Positions 18,216-26,811 of a stretch of 37,137 nucleotides of DNA are shown one piece after another. The DNA comes from Deltaproteobacteria bacterium. Lineage in GTDB: Bacteria > Myxococcota_A > Polyangia > DRWM01 > JAAZOP01. How positions within the stretch are numbered: position 1 is the first letter of the stretch; every line of letters begins with the position of its first letter. The stretch spans positions 1 to 37,137 of the forward strand of contig JACRCZ010000064.1 in NCBI GenBank assembly GCA_016218765.1, given 5' to 3'. Made by a program: the position numbers and the translations under genes. Below the pieces are notes generated by a model. That model saw only the letters and a program-made list of their open reading frames with translations, was not told the origin of the DNA and did no database searches.

Positions 18216-20060
18216 ATGTTTCGCATCGAGGAGAGGGACGTACGGTTCAACCTGTTCGAGGTGCTCAAGGCGGACGAGCTGCTCGCCTTCCCGGCGTTCA
18301 AGGAGCTGGACCGGGACATGTTCGAGCTGATCCTCAAGAACGCCTTCGACCTGGCCAAGGAGGTGCTGGCGCCGGTGAACGCCTCGGGCGACCGGGCCGG
18401 CTGCCGGCTCGACGAGAAGGGCAAGGTGGTGGTGCCCAAGGAGTACCACGCCGCCTACCGGCAGATCTCGCAGGGGCAGTGGATCGGCGTCTCGGACCCG
18501 GCCGAGTTCGGCGGGATGGGCGCTCCGGAGGTCATCCGGCTGGTCGCCTGGGAGGCGTTCTGCGGCGCCTGCTGTTCGCTGATGATGTACCCGGGCCTGA
18601 CGCAGGCCGCGGCGGCGGCGATCATCGCGCGCGGCAACGACGAGCAGCGCAGGGTTTTTGCGGAGAAGCTGCTCTGCGGCGTCTGGGGCGGGACGATGTG
18701 CCTCACGGAGCCGCAGGCGGGCAGCGCGGTGGGCGACGTCCGGACCACGGCGAAGAAGCTCCGCGACGGCTGGTACAAGATCCAGGGCCAGAAGATCTTC
18801 ATCTCCTCGGGCGACAGCGATCTCGTCGAGAACACCGTGCATCTGGTGCTGGCGCGGCTGCCGGACGCCCCCGCCGGCATCAAGGGGCTCTCCTTGTTCA
18901 TCGTGCCGAAGTTCCGCGTCAACGCCGACGGCTCGTGCGGCGAGTTCAACGACGTCGCGGTGTCGGGCATCGAGCACAAGATGGGCATCAAGGGCTCGGC
19001 CACCTGCTCGCTCGCCTTCGGCGACAACGACAAGTGCGAGGGCTGGATCATCGGTCGCGAGGGCGAGGGCATCCAGCACATGTTCCACATGATGAACGAG
19101 GCGCGGCTGGGGGTGGGGCTGCTTTCGCTCGCGGTGGCGGCGCAGGCGTACAACGAGGCGTTGGACTACTCGCGCGAGCGGGTGCAAGGCACCGATGCGC
19201 GGGAGTTCAAGAACGCCAACGCGCGGCGCGTGCCGATCATCGAGCATCCCGACATCAAGCGCATGCTGCTGCGGCAGCGCGCCTACGTGCACGGGCTGCG
19301 GGCCCTGATGTACCGCGTGGCCAAGCTGGGCGACATCGCGCGGCACCATCCCGACGCGGCCGAGCGGGAGAAGTCGATGGCGCTGGTCGAGCTGTTGACG
19401 CCGATCTGCAAGGGCTACGGCAGCGACCAGGCGCTGGAGATCACCAGCCTGGGAGTCCAGGTCCTCGGCGGCTACGGCTACTGCCAGGAGTACCCCCTGG
19501 AGCAGCACATGCGTGACGCGCGCATCTTCTCCATCTACGAGGGCGCGAACGGCATCCAGGCGATCGACCTGGTCGGGCGCAAGCTGGGCATGAAGGGCGG
19601 CGCCGTGTTCATGACCTTCCTGGGCGAGATGCAGGGCCTCATTGCGCAGGCCAAGGGCGTCCCGGCGCTGGCCGACTGCACGGCCGAGATCGAGAAGTCG
19701 GTCGAGGACCTCCAGGGCATCGCCATGCTGTTCATGGGCAAGAACATGTCCGGCGAGCTGCTCTACGTCCTGCAGCACGCCACGTCCTTCCTGCGCTACA
19801 TGGGCAACACGGTCATGGCCTGGCTGCTCGGCGAGCAGGCCGTCCTGGCCGCGAAGAAGCTCGACGAGCTGGCGGCGGCGAAGGGTGCCGCGACGCCGGA
19901 GGCGAAGAAGGCGCTGGTCTGCGACGACGGCGAGGCGGCGTTCTACGACGCCAAGGTCAAGACCGCTCGCTACTTCTGCAAGAACCTCCTGCCGGAGAAC
20001 CGCAGCATCGCGCAGTCCATCCTCTCCGAGGACACCTCCGTCCTGGACGTCACGCTGTAA
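18216..20060 (+). CDS. Acyl-CoA dehydrogenase, large DmdC/FadE-like type
   Basis: This 614-residue flavoenzyme introduces the alpha-beta double bond into acyl-CoA thioesters. The dehydrogenase core has CLTEPQAGSAVGD (FAD/substrate loop), KIFISSGD, and SIYEGANGIQAIDLVGRKL with the presumed catalytic base Glu442. Beyond the core there is a bacterial C-terminal extension of about 150 residues (EKSVEDLQGIAMLFMGKN, YFCKNLLPENRSIAQSIL), the layout of the 600-residue class that includes 3-methylmercaptopropionyl-CoA dehydrogenase (DmdC). Length alone cannot fix the substrate; a general long- or branched-chain acyl-CoA is equally likely. ATG 18216 has AAGGAGGCGAGG upstream. No electron-transfer flavoprotein gene is nearby. 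Confidence 0.94.
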   Translation: MFRIEERDVRFNLFEVLKADELLAFPAFKELDRDMFELILKNAFDLAKEVLAPVNASGDRAGCRLDEKGKVVVPKEYHAAYRQISQGQWIGVSDPAEFGGMGAPEVIRLVAWEAFCGACCSLMMYPGLTQAAAAAIIARGNDEQRRVFAEKLLCGVWGGTMCLTEPQAGSAVGDVRTTAKKLRDGWYKIQGQKIFISSGDSDLVENTVHLVLARLPDAPAGIKGLSLFIVPKFRVNADGSCGEFNDVAVSGIEHKMGIKGSATCSLAFGDNDKCEGWIIGREGEGIQHMFHMMNEARLGVGLLSLAVAAQAYNEALDYSRERVQGTDAREFKNANARRVPIIEHPDIKRMLLRQRAYVHGLRALMYRVAKLGDIARHHPDAAEREKSMALVELLTPICKGYGSDQALEITSLGVQVLGGYGYCQEYPLEQHMRDARIFSIYEGANGIQAIDLVGRKLGMKGGAVFMTFLGEMQGLIAQAKGVPALADCTAEIEKSVEDLQGIAMLFMGKNMSGELLYVLQHATSFLRYMGNTVMAWLLGEQAVLAAKKLDELAAAKGAATPEAKKALVCDDGEAAFYDAKVKTARYFCKNLLPENRSIAQSILSEDTSVLDVTL

Positions 20061-20099
20061 GGCGGCCAAGGGCCGTGTCGGGCAGGGCGGAGGTCGGGG

Positions 20100-20552
20100 T
20101 TGTTCTTCCTCACCGCGCTCGGGGTCGGGTTCCTGCACACGCTGGTCGGTCCCGACCACTACGTGCCGTTCATCGTCATCGGCCGGGCGCGCCGCTGGGG
20201 CCTGGGCCGCACGATGCTGCTCACGTTCGTCTGCGGGCTCGGCCACGTCCTCTCGAGCGTCGTGCTCGGGCTGCTCGGCATCGCCGCCGGCGTGGCGCTG
20301 GCCGAGGTGCAGGGCTGGGAGGCCTCGCGCGGCGCCTGGGCGGGCTGGGCGCTGTTCCTCTTCGGCCTCGCCTACACCGCATGGGGCGTCTGGCGGGCAC
20401 TGCGCGGGCGGAAGCACGGCCACGCCCACCTGCACCCCGACGGCACGTTGCACAAGCACGCGCACGGGCACGCGAACGCGCACCCCGCGGTGCACGAGCA
20501 CTTCCACGGCGGGGAGCACGCGCATCCGCACGAGCACCCGGGCGAGCACTAG
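20100..20552 (+). CDS. NicO/UreH-like metal transporter, N-terminal half
   Basis: This 150-codon frame starts at TTG 20100, six bases after GGAGG. It encodes three membrane helices (FFLTALGVGFLHTLVG, a central helix rich in Gly/Leu, and AWAGWALFLFGLAYTAWGV). The first holds the HTLVGPDHY motif, close to the HX4DH nickel/cobalt-binding signature of NiCoT/UreH/RcnA-type permeases. A histidine-rich cytoplasmic loop follows and is cut by TAG 20550-20552. Beyond this stop the same frame stays open and His-rich to the next three-helix segment ending at 21128. This piece is therefore half of one transporter gene, not a complete gene. Nickel, cobalt or a related metal is the expected substrate. Confidence 0.75.
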   Translation: MFFLTALGVGFLHTLVGPDHYVPFIVIGRARRWGLGRTMLLTFVCGLGHVLSSVVLGLLGIAAGVALAEVQGWEASRGAWAGWALFLFGLAYTAWGVWRALRGRKHGHAHLHPDGTLHKHAHGHANAHPAVHEHFHGGEHAHPHEHPGEH

Positions 20553-20813
20553 CACTGGCCCGGGCACGGGCACGGGAACGGGCACGGGAACGAGCACGAG
20601 CACGACCACGACCACGACGCCGTCCATGCCCACGCCGAGCGCGGCGAACACGCCCGCGGGCAGGACTCGCCGGTCGGAGCTCACGACTCCCCTTCGACGG
20701 CGCTCGGGGCGGGCCGCCTCCCCTTCGACGGTGCTCAGGGCAGGCCGAATCACGACCCGGAGCATCCCGCGTCTTCCGCCCACCTTCATCCTCACGTCCA
20801 CCCGAAGCCCGAT
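20553..20813 (+). other. In-frame His-rich linker after the TAG codon
   Basis: Read in the frame of 20100, this 87-codon stretch has no stop. It begins HWPGHGHGNGHGNEHEHDHDHD, that is, the same His-rich metal-binding loop that precedes the TAG, and joins the C-terminal helices. Residues from 20689 to 20746 derive from two copies of a dispersed repeat. It would be normal coding sequence if the TAG were read as an amino acid. Confidence 0.75.
20689..20746. repeat. Two CCCTTCGAC...GCTCNGGG copies in transporter loop
   Basis: Two 27-base copies (20689-20715 and 20720-20746) of CCCCTTCGACGGNGCTC followed by NGGGCNGGCC lie 31 bases apart in the same orientation. They are the reverse complement of the pair in recD2. 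Both are translated within the His-rich linker, adding a His-free stretch (SPSTALGAG and LPFDGAQGR) without changing the frame. Confidence 0.75.
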
Positions 20814-21128
20814 GTGGAGTGGGAGCAGGCGCCGGCGTCCTGGAAGAGCCTGACGCCCTGGTTGCTGTTCGTGATCTTCGTGCTGGGGCCGTGCGAGCCG
20901 CTCATCCCGTTGTTCTTCGCCTCGGCGGTCGCCGGGGACTGGGCCCAGGTTTCGCTGGTCGTCGCGGGCTACGGCGGCGCGACGCTCCTGGCGATGCACG
21001 GCCTGGTGGCGCTGTTCTGGGTCGGCCTGCGCAAGGTGGACCTCGGGCCGCTCGAGCGCTGGACGCACGCGCTGGCGGGCGGGGTGCTGGCGCTGGCCGG
21101 CGCCGCGATGGTTTTCCTGGGGCTGTAG
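20814..21128 (+). CDS. NicO/UreH-like transporter, C-terminal half
   Basis: This is a 104-codon segment starting at a possible GTG. It encodes three membrane helices: SLTPWLLFVIFVLGPCEPLIP, LVVAGYGGATLLAMHGLVALFWVGL, and ALAGGVLALAGAAMVFLGL. The motif GPCEPLIPLFF is the second-half counterpart of the metal-binding half-signature in this permease group. It is in the same frame as the N-terminal half at 20100 and joined to it by an open His-rich linker. No Shine-Dalgarno sequence precedes GTG 20814, so independent translation is doubtful. The gene looks like one six-helix transporter with a single nonsense codon. Confidence 0.7.
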   Translation: MEWEQAPASWKSLTPWLLFVIFVLGPCEPLIPLFFASAVAGDWAQVSLVVAGYGGATLLAMHGLVALFWVGLRKVDLGPLERWTHALAGGVLALAGAAMVFLGL

Positions 21129-21133
21129 CGGGC

Positions 21134-21162
21134 GGGAGGCGTCACCCGCGACGACCCCTCCC
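21134..21162. terminator. Weak hairpin between convergent genes
   Basis: GGGAGG (21134-21139) can pair with CCTCCC (21157-21162) across a 17-base loop, in the 34-base gap between the transporter and the convergent recD2. There is no T-run on either side, so the call is tentative. Confidence 0.25.
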
Positions 21163-23496
21163 CTACGTGTCCGGAATCATCTCGTGCAATCTCTCGACGA
21201 GCTTCGTGCAGCGGAGGACCGGGGCGTCGTTGCGCACGGCGCGGCCGAGGGCGCGCGGGGAGCCGACGAGCAGGACGAGGCGCTTGCCGCGGGTGACGGC
21301 GGTGTAGAGCAGGTTGCGCGCGAGCATCTGCCAGTGCGAGGGGACCAGGGGCACGACGACGACGGGGTACTCGGAGCCCTGCGCCTTGTGGATCGAGCAG
21401 GCGTAGGCGAGCATCAGCTCGTCCAGATCCCGCGCGCCGTACGCGACCGGGCGGCCGTCGAACTCGACCGTCACCTCGCCGGAGTCCGCGCCGGCGGCGA
21501 CGATCCGCCCGAGATCGCCGTTGTAGACCTCGCGGTCGTAGTCGTTGGCGATCTGCATCACGCGGTCGCCGACGCGCAATCGCCGCCAGCCGGAGACCGC
21601 CTCGGTACCGCCGGGATTGAGGCGGGCCTGGAGGGCGTCGTTCAGCTCCTGGGAGCCCGAGCGGCCGCGGTTCATGGGGCAGAGCACCTGGATGTCGGTC
21701 ACGGGGTCCAGCCCCAGTCGCCGCGGGATGTCGTCGGCCACGAGCCGCACGATCCGCGCGGTCACGTTCTCCGGTTCCTCCTCCAGGACGTAGAAGTCGC
21801 CGCCGCGGGCCGGAGCGCTCCGCGGGATGGCGCCCCGGCGGATGTCGTGCGCGGCAGAGACGATGCTGCTCTTCGCGGCCTGGCGGAAGACCTCGGTCAG
21901 GCGCACCACGGGCACGCGCCCGGAGGCGATGATGTCGGACAGGACGTGGCCCGGGCCGACGGAAGGGAGCTGGTCGACGTCGCCGACCAGGAGCAAGCGA
22001 GCCTCGCGCGGCACGGCGGCCAGGAGGTGGTGGGCCAGGACGACGTCGAGCATCGATGCCTCATCGATGACGACGACGTCCGCCTCGAGCGTGCGGTCGC
22101 GGCGGCGGGTGAAGGACCACGTCTTCGGATCGAAGGCCAGCAGCCGGTGGATCGTCTGCGCCGCGACTCCGGTCGCCTCGGTCATCCGCTTCGCGGCGCG
22201 CCCGGTGGGGGCGGCCAGCGCGGTCCGGACGCGCTTGCGGCGCAGGACGGCCAGGATCCCGCGCAGGAGCGTCGTCTTGCCCGTTCCCGGGCCGCCGGTG
22301 ATCACCAGGACCTTCTCCGACAGCCCGCGGGCGATCGCCTCGCGCTGCAGCGGCGCCAGCCGCAGCGACGCCTGCGACTCGTACCACGCCAGCGCGGCGG
22401 GGACGTCCAGCGGGGTGGGCTTCGCCGGCGTGCGCAGGAGCGCGGCGAGCGACGAGGCGATTCCGCGCTCGCACGCGGCGAGCGAGGCGGGGGCGAGGAG
22501 GGCGGGCGGACCTGCCCTGAGCGCCGTCGAAGGGAGGGGGGAGTCTTGAGTCTTGAGTCGGCCCGCCCTGAGCGCGGTCGAAGGGGAGTCTTGAGTCGGC
22601 GCGCCCTCAGCCAGGTCGGAGGCGAGTTGTGGGTTGGCGGGGTCGGACTCGACGCGGCGGTGGATGCGCAGTTGTTCGAGCGCGCGTTCGGCGGCGGCGC
22701 GGGGGACGTCGAGGTCGCGTTCGGCGCGGGCGAGGACGTCGTCGGCGGGGACCCACACGTGGCCGTCGTCGGTCAGCTCGCCCACGACGTGCAGGAGGGC
22801 GGCCTCGGCGCGCGCCGGCGCATCGTGGGGGACGCCGAGCTCCTGCGCGATGCGGTCCGCGGTCTTGAACCCGACGCCGCGGATGTCCTGCGCCAGGCGG
22901 TAGGGGTCGTGGTGCAGGATGTCGATCGTGCGTTCGGCGTAGCGTTTCCAGATGCGGTGCGCGAGAAGCGGCGAGGCGCCGTGGCTCTGGAGGAACACCA
23001 TCGCCGCCTGGATCGCCTTCTGCTCGCGCCAGGCTTCCCGGATGCTCTGCACCCGTTTTTCCCCGATGCCGCCGACCTCGCGCAGCGTCTCGGGCGCGAC
23101 GTCGAGCACTTCGAGCGTGCGCTCGCCGAAGCGCTCGACGATGCGGCGCGCCAGCTCCTTGCCGATGCCGTGGATCAGGCCGGAGCCGAGGTAGCGGCGG
23201 AGGCCGGCGACGGTCGAGGGGACGGTCGCGCGGTAGGAGGTGACCTCGAGCTGCGGGCCGTACTTGGGGTTGCGGGTCCACCGCCCGTGCAGCGAGACCT
23301 CTTCGCCGACCTGGGCGGCGCCCAGGTTGCCGACGGCGGTGATCGGCTCGGGCGTGCCGGGGACCTGGATGCGCAGCACGGCGTAGCCGGTGTCCTCGGC
23401 GCGGTAGGTGATCCGCTCGACCAGGCCGACGAGCGAGTCCTCGCCGTCCTTCCGCGTGGGCGGCACGAGCAGGACCTGGCGGGAGGGGCGTCGCAC
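21163..23496 (-). CDS. recD2: RecD2-type helicase
   Basis: This is a 777-residue superfamily 1B 5'-3' DNA helicase of the RecD2 type, found in bacteria without a RecBCD partner. The N-terminal half has the OB-like start (VERITYRAEDTGYAVLRI) and helix-hairpin-helix motifs (LGSGLIHGIGKELARRIVERFG, REVGGIGEKRVQSI, IRGVGFKTADRIAQELG). Walker A is GGPGTGKTT with Lys407, followed by APTGRAAKRM, VVIDEASMLD (Walker B), GDVDQLPSVGPG and the final AYACSIHKAQGSEYP and LYTAVTRGK. Between the HhH part and the motor (about residues 299-329) the protein carries two copies of STALRAG, encoded by a dispersed DNA repeat. GTG 23496 lies 3 bases after the stop of the upstream gene, so the pair is an operon. Confidence 0.95.
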   Translation of the reverse strand: MRRPSRQVLLVPPTRKDGEDSLVGLVERITYRAEDTGYAVLRIQVPGTPEPITAVGNLGAAQVGEEVSLHGRWTRNPKYGPQLEVTSYRATVPSTVAGLRRYLGSGLIHGIGKELARRIVERFGERTLEVLDVAPETLREVGGIGEKRVQSIREAWREQKAIQAAMVFLQSHGASPLLAHRIWKRYAERTIDILHHDPYRLAQDIRGVGFKTADRIAQELGVPHDAPARAEAALLHVVGELTDDGHVWVPADDVLARAERDLDVPRAAAERALEQLRIHRRVESDPANPQLASDLAEGAPTQDSPSTALRAGRLKTQDSPLPSTALRAGPPALLAPASLAACERGIASSLAALLRTPAKPTPLDVPAALAWYESQASLRLAPLQREAIARGLSEKVLVITGGPGTGKTTLLRGILAVLRRKRVRTALAAPTGRAAKRMTEATGVAAQTIHRLLAFDPKTWSFTRRRDRTLEADVVVIDEASMLDVVLAHHLLAAVPREARLLLVGDVDQLPSVGPGHVLSDIIASGRVPVVRLTEVFRQAAKSSIVSAAHDIRRGAIPRSAPARGGDFYVLEEEPENVTARIVRLVADDIPRRLGLDPVTDIQVLCPMNRGRSGSQELNDALQARLNPGGTEAVSGWRRLRVGDRVMQIANDYDREVYNGDLGRIVAAGADSGEVTVEFDGRPVAYGARDLDELMLAYACSIHKAQGSEYPVVVVPLVPSHWQMLARNLLYTAVTRGKRLVLLVGSPRALGRAVRNDAPVLRCTKLVERLHEMIPDT
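22511..22599. repeat. Two repeat copies inserted in recD2
   Basis: Copies at 22511-22534 and 22561-22585 read CCCTGAGCGCNGTCGAAGGG on the plus strand, so they are inverted relative to those at 20689. Each is followed by GGGGAGTCTTGAGTCGG (with one extra TTGAGTC in the first), giving a unit of roughly 45-50 bases present twice. On the coding strand they translate in frame as QDSP-STALRAG and QDSPLPSTALRAG. Confidence 0.8.
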
Positions 23497-23499
23497 GGC

Positions 23500-24522
23500 T
23501 CACGTCTCGGCCGCGGCGAACCGCGCGGCGGCCACGGCGGCCCGCGCCTTTTCGGGCGGCCAGTCCCGGTCGGTGTGGACGGAGACGAAGGCGTCGGGGG
23601 AGCGGCGCAGCGCTTGGGCCGCGCGCCGGAACACTTCGATCCAGTCCTGGCGGCGGGCCTCCAGGGCGGCGACGGCGAGCAGGGGCGGGTCGCGGTGGAG
23701 CGACAGGTGCGGGCCGGCGTCGAGGCGAATCTCGCCGCGGCGGGTCCGCAGGGTCGCCTCCAGCGTCCAGCGGCCGGTCGGGGCGCGTCCGAGGCGCAGG
23801 GCGAAGCCGTCGAGATCGTCGAGGGGCAGCGCTTCGGGGGCGGCGAGCGCTCCGCCGCGCGACAGCCGCAGCCCCTCGCGTCCCCAGGCCAGGACCGGTC
23901 CGGAGCGGGCGAGGAGTCGGGAGAGGGCGAACGCGACGGCGGCGACGAAGAGGAACCCGGTGGCGGCGAGGAGCAGCGAGCTGCGGGCCGGCAGGCCGGG
24001 CGGCTGGCCGAGCGCGACGGCGGCGCAGGGGAGGGCGCCGAGCACGATGGCGGCGAGGCCCGCCTGGAGCCACGCGCGGCCGGCGCCGGGACGCGTGACC
24101 TCCACGGCGCCGTCGTCCCGCTCGCGCAGGCAGCGCAGGGGGCGCGGGTGCGGATCGTCGCGGGTGACGAGCAGGGCGCCGACGACGCCGCCGGGCCGCT
24201 CGCCGATGTCGCGGTGATCGACGACCAGCACGTCCCCGTCCGCGAGGCGTTCGGGGCGTCCGGGGGCGACGCGGGAGGGTCCGAGCACGAGATTGGCGCC
24301 TTCCAGGATCAGGGTGGGGCGTCCGGACTCGTCGGAGCGCCAGCCCACGGCGGCGATGCGCGCGTCCTTGGGCAGCACTTCCGACGGCGTTCGCGGCAGC
24401 AGGCGTCCGTCCCGCAGCACGATTTCTCTCGGGGCAGCATCGATCGGCCAGACGCCCGACACTTCGCCGTCCGCCGTGAACGACGCCAGGACGGCCGGGG
24501 ACGGGGGGGGACGAGATCGCAC
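23500..24522 (-). CDS. Uncharacterised two-TM membrane protein
   Basis: This 340-residue protein is not recognised. Residues up to about 150 look like beta-rich soluble sequence (EIVLRDGRLLPRTPSEVLP, PTLILEGANLVLGPSRV, DGDVLVVDHRDIGERPGG). Two membrane helices with a short turn follow (AWLQAGLAAIVLGALPCAAVAL, SLLLAATGFLFVAAVAFAL). A second soluble domain of about 130 residues comes last (PLDDLDGFALRLGRAPTGRWTLEATL, then an Arg/Ala-rich helix). The arrangement suggests a bacterial PH-like or DUF-type membrane regulator, but this is only a shape argument. I chose GTG 24522; the frame runs up to 24843 but would then cross the divergent peptidase promoter. It is 3 bases upstream of recD2 and probably co-transcribed. 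Confidence 0.65.
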   Translation of the reverse strand: MRSRPPPSPAVLASFTADGEVSGVWPIDAAPREIVLRDGRLLPRTPSEVLPKDARIAAVGWRSDESGRPTLILEGANLVLGPSRVAPGRPERLADGDVLVVDHRDIGERPGGVVGALLVTRDDPHPRPLRCLRERDDGAVEVTRPGAGRAWLQAGLAAIVLGALPCAAVALGQPPGLPARSSLLLAATGFLFVAAVAFALSRLLARSGPVLAWGREGLRLSRGGALAAPEALPLDDLDGFALRLGRAPTGRWTLEATLRTRRGEIRLDAGPHLSLHRDPPLLAVAALEARRQDWIEVFRRAAQALRRSPDAFVSVHTDRDWPPEKARAAVAAARFAAAET

Positions 24523-24579
24523 GGACGAAGTGGTACCACAACCGGGGGGTTGCGGACGATGTTGGGGGTGGGAGGCTGC

Positions 24580-24609
24580 TTGCCCATGGCGCCCGCGGAC
24601 CGGTATACA
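24580..24609 (+). promoter_or_regulatory. Promoter of S9 peptidase gene
   Basis: TTGCCC (24580-24585), an 18-base spacer, and TATACA (24604-24609) precede ATG 24620 by 10 bases and ATG 24632 by 22 bases. The transcript would begin about 3 bases before the first ATG, so either a leaderless start at 24620 or a start at 24632, with GAGG six bases upstream, is possible. Confidence 0.55.
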
Positions 24610-24631
24610 GGCAGCGCACATGAGGTGGACC

Positions 24632-26746
24632 ATGACGCGAGCTGCGATGGGGGTCGTACTGGGGCTGTTGGTGGGGGGAGGTGCCGCGGGGCCGGCGGCG
24701 GCGGAGCCGGGCGAAGTGCGGCGGGCGATGACGGCCGAGGATCTGTGGAACCTCGTCCGCGTCTCGGATCCGCGCGTGTCGCCCGACGGCTCGCAGGTCG
24801 TGTTCGTGGCGACCCGGTACGATCTCGAGGCGAACAAGGGCAACGACGACCTGTACGTCGTCCCGGCGGCGGGCGGCGAGGTGCGGCGCCTGACGACGAG
24901 CGAAGGGCCGGACCGCAGCCCGCGCTGGCTGCCGAACGGGTCGGCAATCCTCTTTCTTTCGGTGAGGAGCGAGGAAGAGACGCCGCAGATCTTCCGGATG
25001 CCGATGGGCGGCGGGGATCCCGTGGCGGTGACGGACTACCCGTCGGGGGTGTCGTCGTTCTTCGTGTCCCCGGACGGCGCGACGCTCGCCGTGACCACCG
25101 ACGTCTTCCCGGACTGCGAGGACCTGGACTGCACGCGCGAGCGGGCGAAGGAGCGCGAGGAGAGCGGGGTGACGGCGGTGGTCGCCGACGCGCTGCCGTA
25201 CCGGGTGTGGAACGCGGTTCGTGGCGGCATGGTCAGCCACTTGTTCGTGCAGCCGCTCGACGGCGCGGAGCCGCCGCGCGACCTGACGCCCGGGGGCCAC
25301 GACTGCCCGCCGATCGATCTGGGCACGCCGCACGACGTCGCCTTCTCGCCGGACGGGGCGTTCCTCGCGTACGTCCTGAACGCGGATGAGGGCATCGCGT
25401 GGAGCACGAACAACGACGTCTGGGAGGTGCCGCTGGCGAGCGGCGGCGTGGTGCGACAGGTGTCCACGGGGGGCGGGAACGACGCCGGGCCGGCCTACTC
25501 TCCGGACGGGAAGTGGCTGGCCTGGCTATCGATGGAACGGCCGGGGTTCGAGGCGGACCGCCGGCGGGTGATGCTGCAGGACCGGGCGACGGGGGAGGTG
25601 CGGGAGCTGGGGGCGGCGCTGGACCGCAGTCCGGAGTCGCTGGCCTGGACGCCGGACTCGGCGGCCCTGCTTTTCGTCGCGGCGGATCGGGGCCGCGAGC
25701 GCGTGTTCCGGGTCGACGTGTCGGACGGCGTGGCGCGCGCGATCGTCGAGGACGCCTCGTACGGCTCGCTCGACCTGTCCCCGGACGGGAGCTGGGCGGC
25801 GGCGGTGCGGCAGAGCCACGCGCATCCGCCGGAGGTCGTGCGCGTGCCGCTGGACGGCGGGGCCTTCACGGTGCTGGACAAGCTCAACGACGAGCTGCTC
25901 GGGCAGCTCGCGATGCCGACGGCGCGGGAGTTCTGGTTCGAGGGGGCCAACGGCGACCGGGTGCAGGGCTTCCTGCTCGAGCCGGCCGACCTGCGCCGCG
26001 GGCGGAAGATCCCCGCGGTGTTCGCGTTGCACGGCGGGCCGCAGGGCGCGTTCGAGGAAGGCTTCCATTTCCGCTGGAACCTGCAGCTCCTGACGTCGCC
26101 GGGCTACGCCGTCGTGGCCGTCAACTTCCACGGCTCGGTCGGCTACGGCCAGGCGTTCGAGGACGCGGTATCGGGCGACTGGGGCGGCGCGCCGTACGAG
26201 GACGTGATGAAGGCGGTGGACTACGTGGTGGCCGAGTATCCCGAGATCGACGGCGAGCGTCTGGCCGCCGTGGGCGCTTCCTACGGCGGCTATCTTGTCG
26301 ACTGGATCCTCGGCCACACCGACCGTTTCCGCTGCCTGGTGACGCACGCCGGGGTTTCCGAGCTGTGGAGCAAGTACGGCTCGACGGACGAGCAGTGGTT
26401 TCCCGAGTGGGAGTTCGGGGGGACGCCGTGGGAGAACCCGGAGTCGTACGACCGGTGGAGCCCGCTGCGTTACGCGGCCGACTTCCGCACGCCGACGCTG
26501 GTCTCGCACGGCGAGGGGGATTTCCGGGTGGTGTACACGCAGGGGACGGCGATCTTCACGGCGCTCCAGCGCCAGGGCGTGCCGTCGCGGCTGCTGCTGT
26601 TCCCGGACGAGGACCACTTCGTGCGCAAGCCGAAGAACGCGATGCTGTTCTGGCGGACGATGTTCGATTGGTTCGCGACGTACCTGGAGCCCGAGCGCCC
26701 GGTGTGGGTGCCTCCCTCTCGGGCCCCCGCGGCCGCGTCCCCGTAG
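24632..26746 (+). CDS. Secreted S9 prolyl-oligopeptidase-family peptidase
   Basis: This 704-residue protein belongs to the dipeptidyl-peptidase/acylaminoacyl-peptidase class. A signal peptide (RAAMGVVLGLLVGGGAAGPAAAEP) sends it to the periplasm or outside. Residues of about 30-420 form a seven-bladed beta-propeller with repeated S-PDG and TolB-like motifs (RVSPDGSQVVFVA, FSPDGAFLAYV, YSPDGKWLAWLS, LSPDGSWAAAV). The C-terminal alpha/beta hydrolase has the catalytic triad Ser550 in GASYGGY, Asp630 in HGEGDFRV and His662 in DEDHFVRK. The enzyme cuts short peptides near their N-terminus. The start is ATG 24632 or ATG 24620. It is divergent from the unknown membrane gene. Confidence 0.95.
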   Translation: MTRAAMGVVLGLLVGGGAAGPAAAEPGEVRRAMTAEDLWNLVRVSDPRVSPDGSQVVFVATRYDLEANKGNDDLYVVPAAGGEVRRLTTSEGPDRSPRWLPNGSAILFLSVRSEEETPQIFRMPMGGGDPVAVTDYPSGVSSFFVSPDGATLAVTTDVFPDCEDLDCTRERAKEREESGVTAVVADALPYRVWNAVRGGMVSHLFVQPLDGAEPPRDLTPGGHDCPPIDLGTPHDVAFSPDGAFLAYVLNADEGIAWSTNNDVWEVPLASGGVVRQVSTGGGNDAGPAYSPDGKWLAWLSMERPGFEADRRRVMLQDRATGEVRELGAALDRSPESLAWTPDSAALLFVAADRGRERVFRVDVSDGVARAIVEDASYGSLDLSPDGSWAAAVRQSHAHPPEVVRVPLDGGAFTVLDKLNDELLGQLAMPTAREFWFEGANGDRVQGFLLEPADLRRGRKIPAVFALHGGPQGAFEEGFHFRWNLQLLTSPGYAVVAVNFHGSVGYGQAFEDAVSGDWGGAPYEDVMKAVDYVVAEYPEIDGERLAAVGASYGGYLVDWILGHTDRFRCLVTHAGVSELWSKYGSTDEQWFPEWEFGGTPWENPESYDRWSPLRYAADFRTPTLVSHGEGDFRVVYTQGTAIFTALQRQGVPSRLLLFPDEDHFVRKPKNAMLFWRTMFDWFATYLEPERPVWVPPSRAPAAASP

Positions 26747-26811
26747 TCGTCGCGCCCGTCGGCCGTACGCCGGCGTGCGCTGCACAGATACGGGTCGTGC
26801 CCCTGGCCGGA

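Noticed and set aside
21184..25389. 1401-codon plus-strand frame
   Set aside because: It runs opposite recD2 and the membrane gene and out of frame with the S9 peptidase; no motif, typical Gly/Arg/Ala shadow.
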